In this document: positions 8,426 to 20,592 of the stretch, in pieces
Layout: each line of letters opens with the position of its first letter
Numbering within the stretch: the first letter of the stretch is position 1
Assembly (NCBI RefSeq): GCF_024171865.1
Contig: NZ_JAMTCN010000020.1
Coordinates: 1-64,000, forward strand
DNA length: 64,000 nt
Direction: 5' to 3'
Origin: Prauserella aidingensis
Lineage (GTDB): Bacteria > Actinomycetota > Actinomycetes > Mycobacteriales > Pseudonocardiaceae
The notes under the pieces: generated by a model
Seen by the model: the letters and a program-made list of their open reading frames with translations, nothing else
What the model was told of the DNA's origin: nothing
Database searches by the model: none
Translations under genes and position numbers: made by a program

Positions 8426-9241
8426 TCAGGCCCCGGCGGCGAGGTCCCGCAGCAGTGAACCCATCCGCTCGGCCGCGGCCCGGCCGGCCTCGATGACCTC
8501 GTCGTGGCTGAGCGGGTCGCCCGTGATCCCTGCAGCCAGGTTCGTCACCAACGACAGCCCGAACACCTCCAGCCCCGCCGCCCGCGCGGCGATCGCCTCG
8601 AGCACGGTCGACATGCCGACCAGATCGGCGCCGAGCGTGCGCAACATCCGGATCTCCGCGGGAGTCTCGAAGTGCGGTCCCGGCATCGCCGCGTACACGC
8701 CTTCGGCCAGTGACGGGTCGATCGACGACGCCAGTCCGCGCAGCCTGCTCGAGTACAGGTCCGTCAGGTCGACGAAGCTCGCCCCGACGATCGGCGAGGT
8801 GCCCGTCATGTTCAGGTGATCGGAGATCATCACCGGCTGGCCGACCTCGAAGCCCTGCCGCAGTCCGCCCGCGGCGTTGGTCAGCAGCACGGTCTTCACG
8901 CCCGCCGCCGCGGCGGTACGGATGCCGTGCACGACGTTCGCCACGCCACGGCCCTCGTACAGGTGCGTGCGGCCGAGCAGCACCAGCGCGCGGTTGTCGC
9001 CGAGCGAGACCGACCGCGCGGTGCTGCCGTGGCCGACGGCGCCGGGCTCGGCGAATCCGGGCAGGTCGCCCAGCTCGACCTCCGCGTCGGGCGTGCCGAT
9101 GACGTCGGCGGCGGGACGCCAGCCCGATCCCAGCACGATCGCGATGTCGTGCCGATCGGTGCCGGTGCGTTCGGCGAGGGCGGCCGCGGCCTGGTGGGCC
9201 GTTTCCTGGGCCCGGTCCATGGGGGAGTTCGAATCCGTCAC
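8426..9241 (-). CDS. Purine nucleoside phosphorylase (trimeric PNP/MTAP family)
   Basis: The 271-residue enzyme splits purine nucleosides with phosphate into base and ribose 1-phosphate for salvage. Visible family features are the phosphate loop [12 protein letters not shown] (about 35-46), LGRTHLYEG (histidine near the phosphate site), the LTNAAGGL segment and the purine/ribose pocket region [15 protein letters not shown] with the following [13 protein letters not shown]. Length matches low-molecular-mass trimeric PNPs. GTG start; an internal ATG seven codons in is an alternative. It corresponds by context to mycobacterial deoD (Rv3307), next to the phospho-sugar mutase. Confidence 0.93.
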   Translation of the reverse strand: MTDSNSPMDRAQETAHQAAAALAERTGTDRHDIAIVLGSGWRPAADVIGTPDAEVELGDLPGFAEPGAVGHGSTARSVSLGDNRALVLLGRTHLYEGRGVANVVHGIRTAAAAGVKTVLLTNAAGGLRQGFEVGQPVMISDHLNMTGTSPIVGASFVDLTDLYSSRLRGLASSIDPSLAEGVYAAMPGPHFETPAEIRMLRTLGADLVGMSTVLEAIAARAAGLEVFGLSLVTNLAAGITGDPLSHDEVIEAGRAAAERMGSLLRDLAAGA

Positions 9242-9346
9242 GAACGCGCAGGTTACTGCAGGCCCGCAGGCGTCCGCGGCGGGAACACCGCAGTCGGCCC
9301 GCTGCCGTGACGCGGGGCGGGCGGCCTCGTGGAACGGGCGGCGGCC

Positions 9347-11113
9347 TCAGTCCGTCTGGCGGAACGTCGGGACGATCCGGTCGAACAGGTGCTGCCTGCC
9401 GAGCCGTTCCTGGTCCACCGGGACGGTCACGGCGACCACCCACAGGCCGGTGCTGGTGGGGAACACGTCGGCGGTGGTGCTGCGGTTGATCGCGCGGCCG
9501 TTGTCGCCGGACTCCTCGTCCCGGCCGCCGCGTTCGGCGGTGCGGTACGTGATGCGCACGCCCTGGCCGTCGTGGATCTTCTCCTGCTGCACCAGCGTGA
9601 AGTCCGACCGGGTCCACGACCGTCGCAGGCGGGTCACGTACTGCTCGGCTCCGAGGTCCTCGCCCGCGAACCGTTCCACACCGAGGGTCCGCGCGCCGTC
9701 CGCCGAGACGAACTGGATGTGCGTGCTGGTGGGCAGCGTGTCGGCGGGGCGCTGGGTGACGAACCGCTTCCAGTCGGCAGGCACGCGGACCGTGAACAGC
9801 CCGCCCTTGGCGCCGCGCATGTTCGTCGCGTCGCCGTGGCGCAGCTCCAGTGGCTGGGGAGCGGTGGCCCCGGCCGCGTCGGCCGTGCGCTCCGGGGTCG
9901 CTCCCTCCGCGGGCGGGCCGAGGGAGTGGCCCGACACCGCGCGGATCAGCAGGACACCGCAGGTGACGGCCAACAGGAACACCACGATCACCGCGGCCGA
10001 GATCAGCACGAGCCGGCCGCGTGAGGACGGCTCCGGCTCGGCGGCGTGACCACCCGGACCCGGCGTGGGTGTGAACGGCAGCGGCCCCGGGTCGGCGGCC
10101 AACTCCCCGGAGCCCCCGGCGGCGCCGCCCTGCCCGCCACCGCCCGCCTCGGCCGCAGGTCCGGTCGCGGGGTCGCGAGGCGGGTCGGGATCGGGAGGCA
10201 GCTTCGGGATGATCTGCGTGGCGCCCGGATCGTGTCCGCCGCCCGCGCCCGTGTCGTCGAACAGCGACGCGGGGAAGACCTCCTCGCCGTGCGGGGGCAG
10301 CAGTGGCCGCAGTCTGCGCCGCACCTCCGCGAGGGGCAGTCGCACGCTCGGCTCCTTCGCCATCAGCCCCTGGATGACGCCCGAGAGCGGGCCGGACGAC
10401 GGCACCGGCGGAGTGCCGCGCACGACCTCGGTGACGGTGGCCAGCGGGTCGCCGCCCTCGTCGTAGGGCGGGCGGCCCTCGGTGGCGGCGAACAGTGTCG
10501 CCCCGAGACCCCACAGGTCGGCGGCGTACGTGACGGCCCCGCCCGAGGCCACTTCCGGCGCGATGAACGCGGGCGAGCCGAGCATCATGCCGGTGTGCGT
10601 CATCGTCACTTCGGAGACGTTGCGGGCGATGCCGAAGTCGGTCAGCTTGATCCGCCCGTCGTCGGCGATGAGCACGTTGCCGGGTTTGACGTCGCGGTGC
10701 GTGATGCCGGACGCGTGGGCGGCCTCCAGCGCGGCGGCCACGGCCTCGGCGACCGTCACCGCCTGGGCCGTCGTCAGCCGTTCGCGGTCGCTGTCGAGGA
10801 TCGACGCCAGGCTCCGCGAGGGCAGCAGCTCCATGACGACGTACGGATCGTGGCCCTCGCGGACGACGTCGTGCAGCACGACCACGTTGGGGTGCGAGAG
10901 CACCGCGATGGCACGCGCCTCGCGGAGGGTGCGTTCCCGCAGCTCGGCGAGCTGTTCGGCGGGCACGCCCGGCGGGACGTGCACCTCTTTCAGCGCGACC
11001 TGCCGCTGCAGGAACTCGTCGTGGGCCACCCAGACGGTGCCCATCGAGCCGGCACCGAGCACGGAGTCGAGTCGGTAGCGGCCTGCGACGACACGCGGCT
11101 GGTCTGCGGTCAC
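9347..11113 (-). CDS. Membrane-anchored Ser/Thr protein kinase
   Basis: A 588-residue Hanks-type kinase. Residues 10-270 form the kinase domain: glycine loop LGAGSMGTVW, catalytic HRDVKPGNV near residue 138, DFGIA near 158 and the activation-loop/APE-equivalent stretch SPAFIAPEV. A Pro/Gly-rich linker follows, then one membrane helix at about 365-390 and a C-terminal extracytoplasmic domain of about 190 residues (likely sensor). No PASTA repeats are visible, so it is not PknB-like. I chose the GTG at 11113 because family members start shortly before the GRYRL segment; a GTG at 11161 is the longer alternative. Divergent from mutA. Confidence 0.88.
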   Translation of the reverse strand: MTADQPRVVAGRYRLDSVLGAGSMGTVWVAHDEFLQRQVALKEVHVPPGVPAEQLAELRERTLREARAIAVLSHPNVVVLHDVVREGHDPYVVMELLPSRSLASILDSDRERLTTAQAVTVAEAVAAALEAAHASGITHRDVKPGNVLIADDGRIKLTDFGIARNVSEVTMTHTGMMLGSPAFIAPEVASGGAVTYAADLWGLGATLFAATEGRPPYDEGGDPLATVTEVVRGTPPVPSSGPLSGVIQGLMAKEPSVRLPLAEVRRRLRPLLPPHGEEVFPASLFDDTGAGGGHDPGATQIIPKLPPDPDPPRDPATGPAAEAGGGGQGGAAGGSGELAADPGPLPFTPTPGPGGHAAEPEPSSRGRLVLISAAVIVVFLLAVTCGVLLIRAVSGHSLGPPAEGATPERTADAAGATAPQPLELRHGDATNMRGAKGGLFTVRVPADWKRFVTQRPADTLPTSTHIQFVSADGARTLGVERFAGEDLGAEQYVTRLRRSWTRSDFTLVQQEKIHDGQGVRITYRTAERGGRDEESGDNGRAINRSTTADVFPTSTGLWVVAVTVPVDQERLGRQHLFDRIVPTFRQTD

Positions 11114-11232
11114 GCACCCATTCTGTCGGCCGACGGCGCTCGTGGGCGGCCGGGTACCCACCCCGTTCGTGGGCCGCGGTCGCGACCAGCCTCACACTTG
11201 ACGGATCGCCACGGGACCTACCATCACTCGGT

Positions 11233-13220
11233 ATGACGGAAGTGGCAGGGACGCCAGGTGCGGGCGGCCCGGAATCCCGGCGGACCGGTTCGACGGACCC
11301 CGCGGCGCGGACGGCTCCGACGCTGTCGCTCGCGGCCGAGTTCGACACCCCCGACCACGCGACCTGGCAGCGGCTCGTCGCGGGCGTGCTCGGCAAGACC
11401 GGCGCGTTGCCCGAGGGGTTCGACGGCGCGCCCGAGAGCCTGCTGACCACCACGACCTACGACGGCATCGAGATCCGGCCGCTGTACACGGCAGCCGACG
11501 AGTCCCCCGAGGCCGGCTTCCCCGGGCTGCCGTCGTTCGTGCGCGGCGGCCGCCCCGAGGGCAACGTCGGCGCGGGCTGGGACGTCCGGTCCCGCCACGG
11601 CCACGGCGACGCGGCCACGGTCAACCGTGAGGTGCTCGCCGATCTGGAAAGCGGTGTCACGTCGGTGTGGCTGCGGGCGGGCCGCGGGGGCGTGCCCGTC
11701 GACGCGCTGGCCGACGCGCTGCACGAGGTGCGGCTCGATCTGGCGCCGGTCACGCTCGACGCGGGGGAGGACTACGCGGCCGCGGCCGACGCGCTGCTGG
11801 CCGTCCACGCCGAGCACGGGGTTCCCGACGGTGACGTCGGCGGCTCCCTCGGCGCCGACCCGATCGGGGTGCACGCGCGCACCGGCACGCCCCGCGACCT
11901 GGCGCCCGCCGCCGAACTCGCCACGCGCGCCGCGGCCCGCCACCCGTTGCTGCGCACCGTCGTCGCCGACGGGCTGCCGTTCCACGAGGCAGGCGGATCC
12001 GACGCGCAGGAGCTCGGCGCGACGATCGCGGCGGGCGTGGCCTACCTGCGCGGGCTGGTCGACGCGGGTCTCGACGTCGACACGGCCGCCGGGCAGCTGG
12101 AGTTCCGCCTCGCGGCGACCGCCGACCAGTTCCTGACGATCGCGAAACTGCGCGCGGCTCGCAGGCTGTGGGCGCGCGTGGCCGAGGTGTCGGGCGTGAC
12201 CGGGCCGGGGGCCGCCATGCGCCAGCACGCCGTCACCTCACCCGCGATGGTCACCCGGCGGGACCCGTGGGTGAACATGCTGCGCACGACGATCGCCGGG
12301 TTCGCCGCGGGCGCGGGCGGGGCCGACGCGGTCACGGTGCTGCCGTTCGACGAGGCACTCGGCAGGCCCGAGGAGCTGTCGCTGCGCCTGGCCCGGAACA
12401 CGCAGGCGATCCTGCTCGACGAGACCAAGCTGGCGGGTGTCGTCGACCCGGCAGGCGGTTCCTGGTACGTCGAGAAGCTCACCGACGAGCTCGCCCACGC
12501 CGCGTGGCGCGAGTTCACGGCGATCGAGAAGGCGGGCGGCGTGGTCGCCGAGCTGACCTCCGGGGCGCTGGCGGAGCGACTGGCCGAGACCCGGCGCGCA
12601 CGGGCGGACCGCATCGCGACCCGCCACGACCCGATCACCGGCGTCAGCGAGTTCCCGCTCGCCGACGAACGTCCCCTCGAGCGCACGCCGTCCGAATCGG
12701 ACGGTCTCGTCGGCGGGCTGCCGCGGGTGCGGTACGCGCAGGACTTCGAGGCACTGCGCGACCGGGCGGACGCCCACGCCGCCGCCACCGGGGCGCGGCC
12801 GACGGTCTTCCTCGCGACGCTCGACACCCTCGCCCGGCACACCGCACGCGCGACGTTCACCACCAACTTCCTGCAGGCGGGCGGTATCGAACCCGTCAAC
12901 CCCGGCGAGACCGACGGCCTCGCCGACCTCGTCGCACGGTTCCGCGAGAGCGGATCGACGGTGGCGTGCCTGTGCGGCCCGGACGCGGCCTACGCCGAGC
13001 AGGCGGCCGACGTCGTCGCGGCACTGCGCGAGGCCGGTGCCACCGAGGTGTGGCTCGCGGGCAGGGCACCGGACGGCGTGACCGTCGACGGCACCGTCCA
13101 CGCCGGCTGCGACGTGCTCGCCGCCCTGAGCCGCATCCTCGACACCCTCGGCGTCGGCGGGCAGGCTGCCGACGAGCAGCGGACGGCCGAGCAGGGATCC
13201 GACAAGCAGGGAGCCGCCCG

Positions 13221-13224
<4 letters not shown>
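11233..13224 (+). CDS. mutA: Methylmalonyl-CoA mutase small (beta) subunit
   Basis: The 663-residue subunit pairs with MutB to interconvert (R)-methylmalonyl-CoA and succinyl-CoA, the last step of propionyl-CoA use. The TIM-barrel part resembles MutB (for example the [12 protein letters not shown] stretch near residue 75 and the [20 protein letters not shown] stretch near 400). The C-terminal cobalamin-like domain lacks the DxHxxG cobalamin ligand motif, as expected for the non-catalytic subunit. It overlaps mutB by 4 bases (ATGA). No cobalamin riboswitch-like structure is apparent in the 119 bases before the start. Confidence 0.95.
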
Positions 13225-15409
<2,185 letters not shown>

Positions 15410-15410
<1 letters not shown>

Positions 15411-16426
15411 TGCCGCGCCGCAACGCCGTCGACGTCGCGACGTACGCGAAGGGGGTACGCGCCGGTGACCGCGGCATGCTGTCGCGGGCGATCACGCTCG
15501 TCGAGTCGGCCAAGCCCGAGCACCGGAGGAAGGCGCAGGAACTGCTCGTCGAACTGCTGCCGCACGCCGGTGGCGCACGGCGGGTCGGCATCACCGGCGT
15601 CCCGGGAGTCGGCAAGTCGACGTTCATCGACCAGCTCGGCACGCACCTGACCGAGGCCGGACACCGTATCGGTGTGCTCGCGGTCGACCCGTCGTCCACC
15701 CGCACCGGCGGATCGATCCTCGGCGACAAGACCCGCATGGCACGGCTCGCCGTCGACCCGTCGGCGTTCATCCGCCCCTCGCCGACGTCCGGCACACTCG
15801 GCGGCGTCGCCCGCGCCACCCGCGAGACCATCGTCCTGATGGAGGCGGCGGGCTACGACGTCGTCCTCGTCGAGACGGTCGGGGTCGGCCAGTCCGAGGT
15901 CACCGTCGCGGGCATGGTCGACTGCTTCCTGCTGCTCACCCTCGCGCGCACCGGTGACCAGCTGCAGGGCATCAAGAAGGGCGTGCTGGAGCTCGCCGAC
16001 GTCATCGCCGTGAACAAGGCCGACGGCGAGCACGCCCGCGACGCGCGCCGCGCCGCCCGGGAGCTCTCCGGAGCGCTGCGCATGCTCTACGGCCCCGACG
16101 CGACGTGGACCCCGCCCGTGCTGACCTGCAGCGGCATGACCGGTGACGGCCTCGACGAGGTGTGGAACCAGATCGGCAGCCACCGCTCCGCCCTCGAATC
16201 CACCGGTGAGCTGGAGGCCAAGCGCACCCGTCAGCGCATCGACTGGACGTGGGCGATGGTGCGCGACCAGCTGCTCGACCGCCTCGGGCAGGACCCTGCC
16301 GTGCAGGAGGCGGCGGCCGAGGCCGAGCGCGGCGTCCGCGACGGCACGCTCACCGCGACGCTCGCCGCCGAACGGATCCTTGCCGCGTTCGGGTACGGCT
16401 TCGGCGACACTCCGCGCGGAGGCTGA
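15410..16426 (+). CDS. meaB: Methylmalonyl-CoA mutase-associated GTPase MeaB (ArgK family)
   Basis: The 338-residue G3E-type P-loop GTPase loads and protects the cobalamin cofactor of methylmalonyl-CoA mutase. Walker A is GVPGVGKST near residue 65, the switch/Walker B region has [12 protein letters not shown] near 155, and the guanine-specificity motif NKAD lies near 200. Length is usual for MeaB. The GTG start overlaps the mutB stop (TAGTG), so it is the third gene of a coupled operon. The older name argK comes from a mistaken kinase assignment. Confidence 0.95.
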
Positions 16427-16459
16427 CCACGGCGCGGATTCGTGGGCACACTGGCAGTG

Positions 16460-16966
16460 ATGCGTGCCTGCCGAGATGTCCGCCGAATCCCGTCCACAAC
16501 TCCGTCGTCCCGGGTGCGTCGCGCCGCGGTCGTCGTGGTGTCGGCCGTCGTGGCCGGCGTCGCGTGGTTCGGCGCAGGCACGGTCGCCGCGTCGGCCGCT
16601 GCCGCTGAGCAGGTGGCCGCGACCGCGGAAGCCACTGCCCCCGCGGAAGCCACTGCCCCCGCGGAAGCCACTGCCCCCGCGGAAGCCACGGTCCCCGTGG
16701 AAGCCACTGCCCCCGCGGAAGCCACGGTCCCCGTGGAAGCCACTGTCCCTGCCGAAGCCACTGCCGAGAACATCACGGGCGGCGTCACGGGCGGGGCCGA
16801 CCTCGCCCAGGGTGGGGACTCCGGGCCGGAGCTGGATCCGCAGACCGAGGCCGACCAGGAGAACGCCAGGAGCAAGCTCGTCGTCGGCCTGGCCGCGGCG
16901 GCGCTGCTGGGCATCATCGTGTGGGGCCGCATCATCCGTAAGAAGCGCGCCGACAAGGACAACTAG
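16460..16966 (+). CDS. Secreted/membrane-anchored protein with AEATAP repeats
   Basis: The 168-residue protein has an N-terminal hydrophobic export segment (about 20-45), a low-complexity middle of about eight near-identical EATAPA/EATVPV hexapeptides, then an acidic linker and one membrane helix (SKLVVGLAAAALLGIIVWG) followed by a basic tail RKKRADK. This suggests an Ala/Pro-rich stalk outside the membrane with a cytoplasmic C-terminus. The repeats are encoded by an 18-bp tandem unit between about 16620 and 16760. A GTG six codons earlier is an alternative start. Function unknown; it follows meaB but shows no link to it. Confidence 0.65.
   Translation: MRACRDVRRIPSTTPSSRVRRAAVVVVSAVVAGVAWFGAGTVAASAAAAEQVAATAEATAPAEATAPAEATAPAEATVPVEATAPAEATVPVEATVPAEATAENITGGVTGGADLAQGGDSGPELDPQTEADQENARSKLVVGLAAAALLGIIVWGRIIRKKRADKDN
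16620..16762 (+). repeat. 18-bp coding tandem repeat (about 8 units)
   Basis: Eight or so copies of GAAGCCACTGCCCCCGCG run through the middle of the small membrane-protein gene, with variants in which ACTGCCCCCGCG becomes ACGGTCCCCGTG. The reading frame is kept, giving the EATAPA/EATVPV stalk. Perfect multiples of 18 bp and alternating variants suggest expansion by slippage or unequal crossing-over. Confidence 0.85.
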
Positions 16967-17303
16967 CCACCGAGGACCTCGGGGTCGGCGCACGCCCGGT
17001 CGGTGCCGCCTGCCGGGTCGCCGTCGAGGCGAGCATCGCGAGTGTGGCTGCGTCGCCGGGCGGAGGGTCCCGCAGGTCGACGTGCGTTCGGCGGCGATCA
17101 GTGGTCACCCGTCGTGCGATCGCCGGTAGCGGACGAAATTCGCAAAGCCGCTCGCCGCAATCTGCCTACCGTCGGTCTCCCCGCTACGACATCCGGGTCT
17201 CGTGCTCACCTGTTCGGTGCAACACTGGGAACAGGATTCATAGGTGACGTCCGCCGCGCCGTGGACAGGGTTCGGCGTCGACGGGCGTGCGCGGAGGTGT
17301 GCG
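16967..17303. other. Gene-free stretch upstream of the M20 amidohydrolase
   Basis: This 337-bp interval has no convincing coding sequence. It holds one notable inverted repeat at 17209-17235 (CCTGTTC, 13 bases, GAACAGG) about 70 bases before the amidohydrolase start, which could be an operator. A GGAGG ribosome site lies at 17292-17296. I see no terminator hairpin after the preceding gene. Confidence 0.5.
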
Positions 17304-18587
17304 GTGACCGTTCTCGACTCGCGACCCGAGGTGCCGGGTGACCCGGACGGCTCGTCGGACGCGGTGCTCACCGATTCCGGTGTGAGCATGGCGCCGGTGG
17401 CCGACCTCGGTGCGGGCAGAGGGCCGGAGTGGCTGGACGACTGGCTGACCGAGCATGCGTGCGACGTCCTCGCCTGGCGCAGGCACATTCACAGCAACCC
17501 CGAACTGGCGCGACGCGAGTACGGCACCACGGAACTCGTCGCGGGAATACTGCGGTCGGCGGGCCTGACGCCGCGGGTGATGGCCTCCGGTACGGGCCTG
17601 ATCTGCGACATCGGCGACGGCCCGACCTGCGTGGCGCTGCGCGCGGACCTCGACGCGCTGCCGCTGACCGAGGAGAGCGGGCTGCCGTTCGCCTCCACGG
17701 TCGACGGTGTCGCCCACGCCTGCGGCCACGACCTGCACACCACCGTCGTGCTGGCCACGGGACTGGCGCTGGCGCAGGTCGCCGACAGCCTGCCCGGACG
17801 CGTGCGGCTGATCTTTCAGCCCGCCGAGGAGGTCATGCCCGGCGGTGCGCTCGACGTCATCCGCGCGGGCCACCTCGACGGCGTCGACCGGATCTTCGGG
17901 CTGCACTGCGACCCGCGCGTGGAGGTCGGCAAGGTCGGCACCCGCATCGGCGCGCTGACGTCGGCGGCCGACCTCGTCGAGCTGCGACTGACCTCACCCG
18001 GCGGGCACACCTCGCGGCCGCACCTGACGGCGGACCTCGTCCACGCGCTGGGCACCGTGATCACCTCGCTGCCGTCGGTGCTGTCGCGGCGGGTCGATCC
18101 GCGGTCGGGCACGGTGCTCGTCTGGGGTGCGGTGCACGCGGGCGAAGCGCCGAACGCCGTGCCCCAGGACGGACTCCTGCGCGGCACGTTGCGCACCGCC
18201 GACGAGGAGACGTGGAAGCAGCTCGAATCGCTCGTCGAATCGTCGATGGAGTCGATGCTGGCGCCTCTGGGTGTCGGCTACGAGCTGAACTACCAGCGCG
18301 GCGTGCCGCCCGTGGTGAGCGGGCAGGACAGCACCGAGCTGCTGCGCGGCGGGGTCGAGGCCGCGCTCGGTGCGGAAGCGCTGGTGAGCACGGAGCAGTC
18401 CTCCGGAGGTGAGGACTTCGGCTGGTACCTGCAGCACGTGCCGGGGGCGTTCGCGCGCCTGGGCGTGTGGCCGGGCGAAGGGCCGCAACGCGACCTGCAC
18501 CAGCCGACCTTCGAAGCCGACGAACGCGCCCTGCTCACCGGTACGCGGGTCCTGGTCAACACGACCCTGGCGGCACTCGAACCCTGA
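17304..18587 (+). CDS. M20-family metal-dependent amidohydrolase (AmiA1/AmiB1-like)
   Basis: The 427-residue M20D-type hydrolase releases an amino acid or acyl group from an N-acyl substrate. Metal-site motifs are visible: RRHIHSNPE near residue 62, ADLDALP near 117, HACGHDLH near 137, FQPAEE near 172 and GGEDFGWY near 371, with the lid/dimer domain between. The GTG at 17304 is preferred over a longer start because GGAGG lies seven bases upstream. In mycobacteria two such genes (amiA1, amiB1) sit next to deoD and lpdA, matching the context here. The substrate is not predictable. Confidence 0.85.
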   Translation: MTVLDSRPEVPGDPDGSSDAVLTDSGVSMAPVADLGAGRGPEWLDDWLTEHACDVLAWRRHIHSNPELARREYGTTELVAGILRSAGLTPRVMASGTGLICDIGDGPTCVALRADLDALPLTEESGLPFASTVDGVAHACGHDLHTTVVLATGLALAQVADSLPGRVRLIFQPAEEVMPGGALDVIRAGHLDGVDRIFGLHCDPRVEVGKVGTRIGALTSAADLVELRLTSPGGHTSRPHLTADLVHALGTVITSLPSVLSRRVDPRSGTVLVWGAVHAGEAPNAVPQDGLLRGTLRTADEETWKQLESLVESSMESMLAPLGVGYELNYQRGVPPVVSGQDSTELLRGGVEAALGAEALVSTEQSSGGEDFGWYLQHVPGAFARLGVWPGEGPQRDLHQPTFEADERALLTGTRVLVNTTLAALEP

Positions 18588-18591
18588 CCCG

Positions 18592-18721
18592 CCCGGGGCC
18601 CGTGTTGCGTTCCCAGGGGATCGTGTTGCAGGTCCAGGGGCGCGTGTTGCGTTTCCCGGGGATCGTGTTGTGGATTCCCGGGCCCGTGTTGCGTTTCTCG
18701 GGGCCCGTGTCGCCTTCCGGG
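18592..18721 (+). repeat. 21-bp GTGTTGC tandem array A, 6 units
   Basis: Cores GTGTTGC (last one GTGTCGC) start at 18602, 18623, 18644, 18665, 18686 and 18707, an exact 21-bp period. Units alternate near GTGTTGCGTTTCCCGGGG with a variable 3-base joint. The array begins 4 bases after the amidohydrolase stop in the sense orientation. The same unit recurs in arrays at 19930-20045 and 52205-52295, also sense to the gene whose stop precedes it. Confidence 0.9.
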
Positions 18722-18885
18722 GAAAAACCGGATTGACGCACCTGCATCCTCTCCGTGGGCTGAACAGGTGAACATCTGCGGGGCGTGACGGCCCAGTCGC
18801 CCCCAAGTTGTCCACACCGAGGTCAGTTGTCCACAGATTTGCTCACAGGCTCCGGTGAGGCTCCTCGGCAGGTCACAGTGACGAC

Positions 18886-19833
18886 ATGTTCAGATCGAAC
18901 TGGGACCGGCACGGGGCGGCGAAGCGAAGTGACCTCCTGCACGCGCTCGGGGAACAGGCCGTCCGATCGGCGCTGCGTCACGGACTGCTGAGTCAGCCGT
19001 GGCGCGGAGTGGTCATGGACACGGCGCGTTCCCTCGACACCGTGACCCGGTGCGCCGCCGGGCTCCTCGCCGCGGGGCCGGGCGCAGTCGTCTCGCACGG
19101 CACCGCAGCGGTGCTGCACGGATGCGACGCCGCCGAGACCGGAGAGCTGCACGTGACCGTGCCTTACGGCAGCACGGCCCGATCGCGCGGCGGGCTGACC
19201 GTACACCGGGACAGGTTCGGCGACGACGACGTCGAGCTCCGGTACGGGTTACCGGTCCTCTCGCTCGCCCCGACGTTGGTGGAGCTGTTGTGCGTCGAGC
19301 GGAGATGGGTAGCGCTGGCGACCGTCGACCAGGCGCTGGCGGCCGTGCCGGACGACCGGGCCGGGGCGTTGGTGCAGAGCATCAGCGACAGGCTCACCCT
19401 GCGGGACGACCGCCGCGGTGTGCCGGGTGCGCAGGCGCTTCTCCAACTGGCGACCGGGGCCGCCGAGTCGCCGCAGGAGAGCAGATTGCGTTTACTCGTC
19501 GTGGACGCCGGTCTCCCTGTACCGACGCCCCAGTTCCAGGTGCTCGATCTGCGCGGTCGGCTGCTCTACGTGTTCGACCTGGCGTGGCCGGATGTCAAGA
19601 TCGCGTTGGAGTACGACGGGTACGAAGCGCACGAAGACCGGAGTTCCTACGACGCCGAACGTGACCGGCGTATGGCGGAGCGCGGGTGGCTCACCGTCAG
19701 AGTCCGGAAAGAGCAGCTTGCGAGCCCGGAACCGGTGCTCAACGAGCTGTGGAGAGCCTTCGAGAAGCGGGGCCGTCCACTCTCGCAGAGTTCACCCGGT
19801 CGGCGGCGTCCCCACTCGGCACGGCGGCGCTGA
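18886..19833 (+). CDS. DUF559 protein with N-terminal AbiEi-like domain
   Basis: The 315-residue protein matches a common actinobacterial type. The N-terminal part resembles the winged-helix and central domain of AbiEi antitoxins (residues 1-180: gatekeeping helix, HGTAAVLHGCD segment). The C-terminal DUF559 domain (about 200-290) has the Vsr/PD-(D/E)XK-like pattern with ESRLR, a DLAW segment and LEYDGYEAH, then the RDRRMAERGW helix. A nuclease role is suggested by fold but unproven. No partner toxin gene lies beside it. Start at the ATG 22 bases after a G-rich stretch. Confidence 0.8.
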   Translation: MFRSNWDRHGAAKRSDLLHALGEQAVRSALRHGLLSQPWRGVVMDTARSLDTVTRCAAGLLAAGPGAVVSHGTAAVLHGCDAAETGELHVTVPYGSTARSRGGLTVHRDRFGDDDVELRYGLPVLSLAPTLVELLCVERRWVALATVDQALAAVPDDRAGALVQSISDRLTLRDDRRGVPGAQALLQLATGAAESPQESRLRLLVVDAGLPVPTPQFQVLDLRGRLLYVFDLAWPDVKIALEYDGYEAHEDRSSYDAERDRRMAERGWLTVRVRKEQLASPEPVLNELWRAFEKRGRPLSQSSPGRRRPHSARRR

Positions 19834-19929
19834 GCTCCGCCCACCTCGGGCACGGAACCACCGCGCCACGAGGCGTGCGGCTGCCCTGAAGCCCTTGATC
19901 GCCGACGGGCGCGTGCCGACGCGATCCGG

Positions 19930-20045
19930 GGGGCGCAACACGGGCTCCCGAATCCGCAACACGGCCCCCGGGATCTGCAACACGCGCTCCGGGATCTGCA
20001 ACACGCGCTCCGGGTGGCGCAACACGGGGCGTTCGAACGCAGGGG
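19930..20045 (-). repeat. 21-bp GTGTTGC tandem array B, 5 units
   Basis: On the plus strand the core reads GCAACAC at 19935, 19956, 19977, 19998 and 20019, exactly 21 bp apart; on the minus strand this is GTGTTGC followed by GGATCCCGGG-like sequence. The array starts about 25 bases beyond the stop of the minus-strand cyclotransferase-like gene, in its sense orientation. It fills most of the convergent gap with the DUF559 gene. Confidence 0.9.
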
Positions 20046-20055
20046 ACGCGCGTGG

Positions 20056-20508
20056 TTACGGGCCGATGCCCTTGCAGGGGCGGGTGCGCAGGTCGGCCAC
20101 GTAGTCGGCGGGGGCGCCCGCGGCTTCGGCGGCGTCGGCCAGCACGCCGAGGTAGCGCGCCGACGGCAGGCCGCCCTCGTAGGCGTCCAGCACGTACAGC
20201 CACGCGAGTACCGACCCGTCCATGGTCTGAACCCGCAGCCGGATCTTGTTGTGCAGCCCGAGCTCGTTGCCCTCCCAACGGTCGAGCTGACCCTCGTCGA
20301 GCGGGGTGACGTCGTAGAGCACCACGAACACCCGGGAGTCGGGGTCCTCCACGATCGTGGAGAGCGCACCTTCCCACAACAGGTCTTCGCCGCCGAACGT
20401 CAACCGCCAGCCTTCCAGCCAGCCGGTTCCCGCCATCGGCGAGTGCGGCGCTCGCTCGGCCATCTGGGAGGGTTCCATGTTGGACCCGTACGCGGCATAG
20501 AGAGGCAC
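20056..20508 (-). CDS. Gamma-glutamylcyclotransferase-like protein
   Basis: The 150-residue GGCT-fold protein has the signature YAAYGSNM at residues 4-11, the substrate-loop equivalent, and an acidic segment LDRWEGNELG where family enzymes place the catalytic glutamate. GGCT-like proteins release 5-oxoproline from gamma-glutamyl peptides, but many bacterial members have unknown substrates. GTG start, divergent from lpdA with about 84 bases between. The 21-bp repeat array lies in its 3' flank. Confidence 0.82.
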   Translation of the reverse strand: MPLYAAYGSNMEPSQMAERAPHSPMAGTGWLEGWRLTFGGEDLLWEGALSTIVEDPDSRVFVVLYDVTPLDEGQLDRWEGNELGLHNKIRLRVQTMDGSVLAWLYVLDAYEGGLPSARYLGVLADAAEAAGAPADYVADLRTRPCKGIGP

Positions 20509-20592
20509 GGCGACAGCGTAACGGCCTCTCCGGAACTCGGAACCCGGCCACGCCTAAAGTGGGACCGGACGGCGTGTGAGGAGGCACCAGAC

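Noticed and set aside
11162-11232. Cobalamin riboswitch upstream of mutA
   Set aside because: The gap to the divergent kinase is too short and no B12-box-like GCCACTG segment is visible.
17209-17235. LexA (SOS) box upstream of the amidohydrolase
   Set aside because: The actinobacterial SOS box has GAAC then GTTC with a short spacer; here the order is GTTC then GAAC with a long spacer.
18592-18721. CRISPR-like array
   Set aside because: Cores recur every 21 bp with no room for unique spacers, and no cas genes are present. It is a plain tandem repeat.
18409-18771. ORF with seven-residue repeats (RVAFPGD type) over the 21-bp array
   Set aside because: It is the result of a 21-bp (7-codon) repeat in an open frame, overlaps the amidohydrolase gene in another frame and has no ribosome site.
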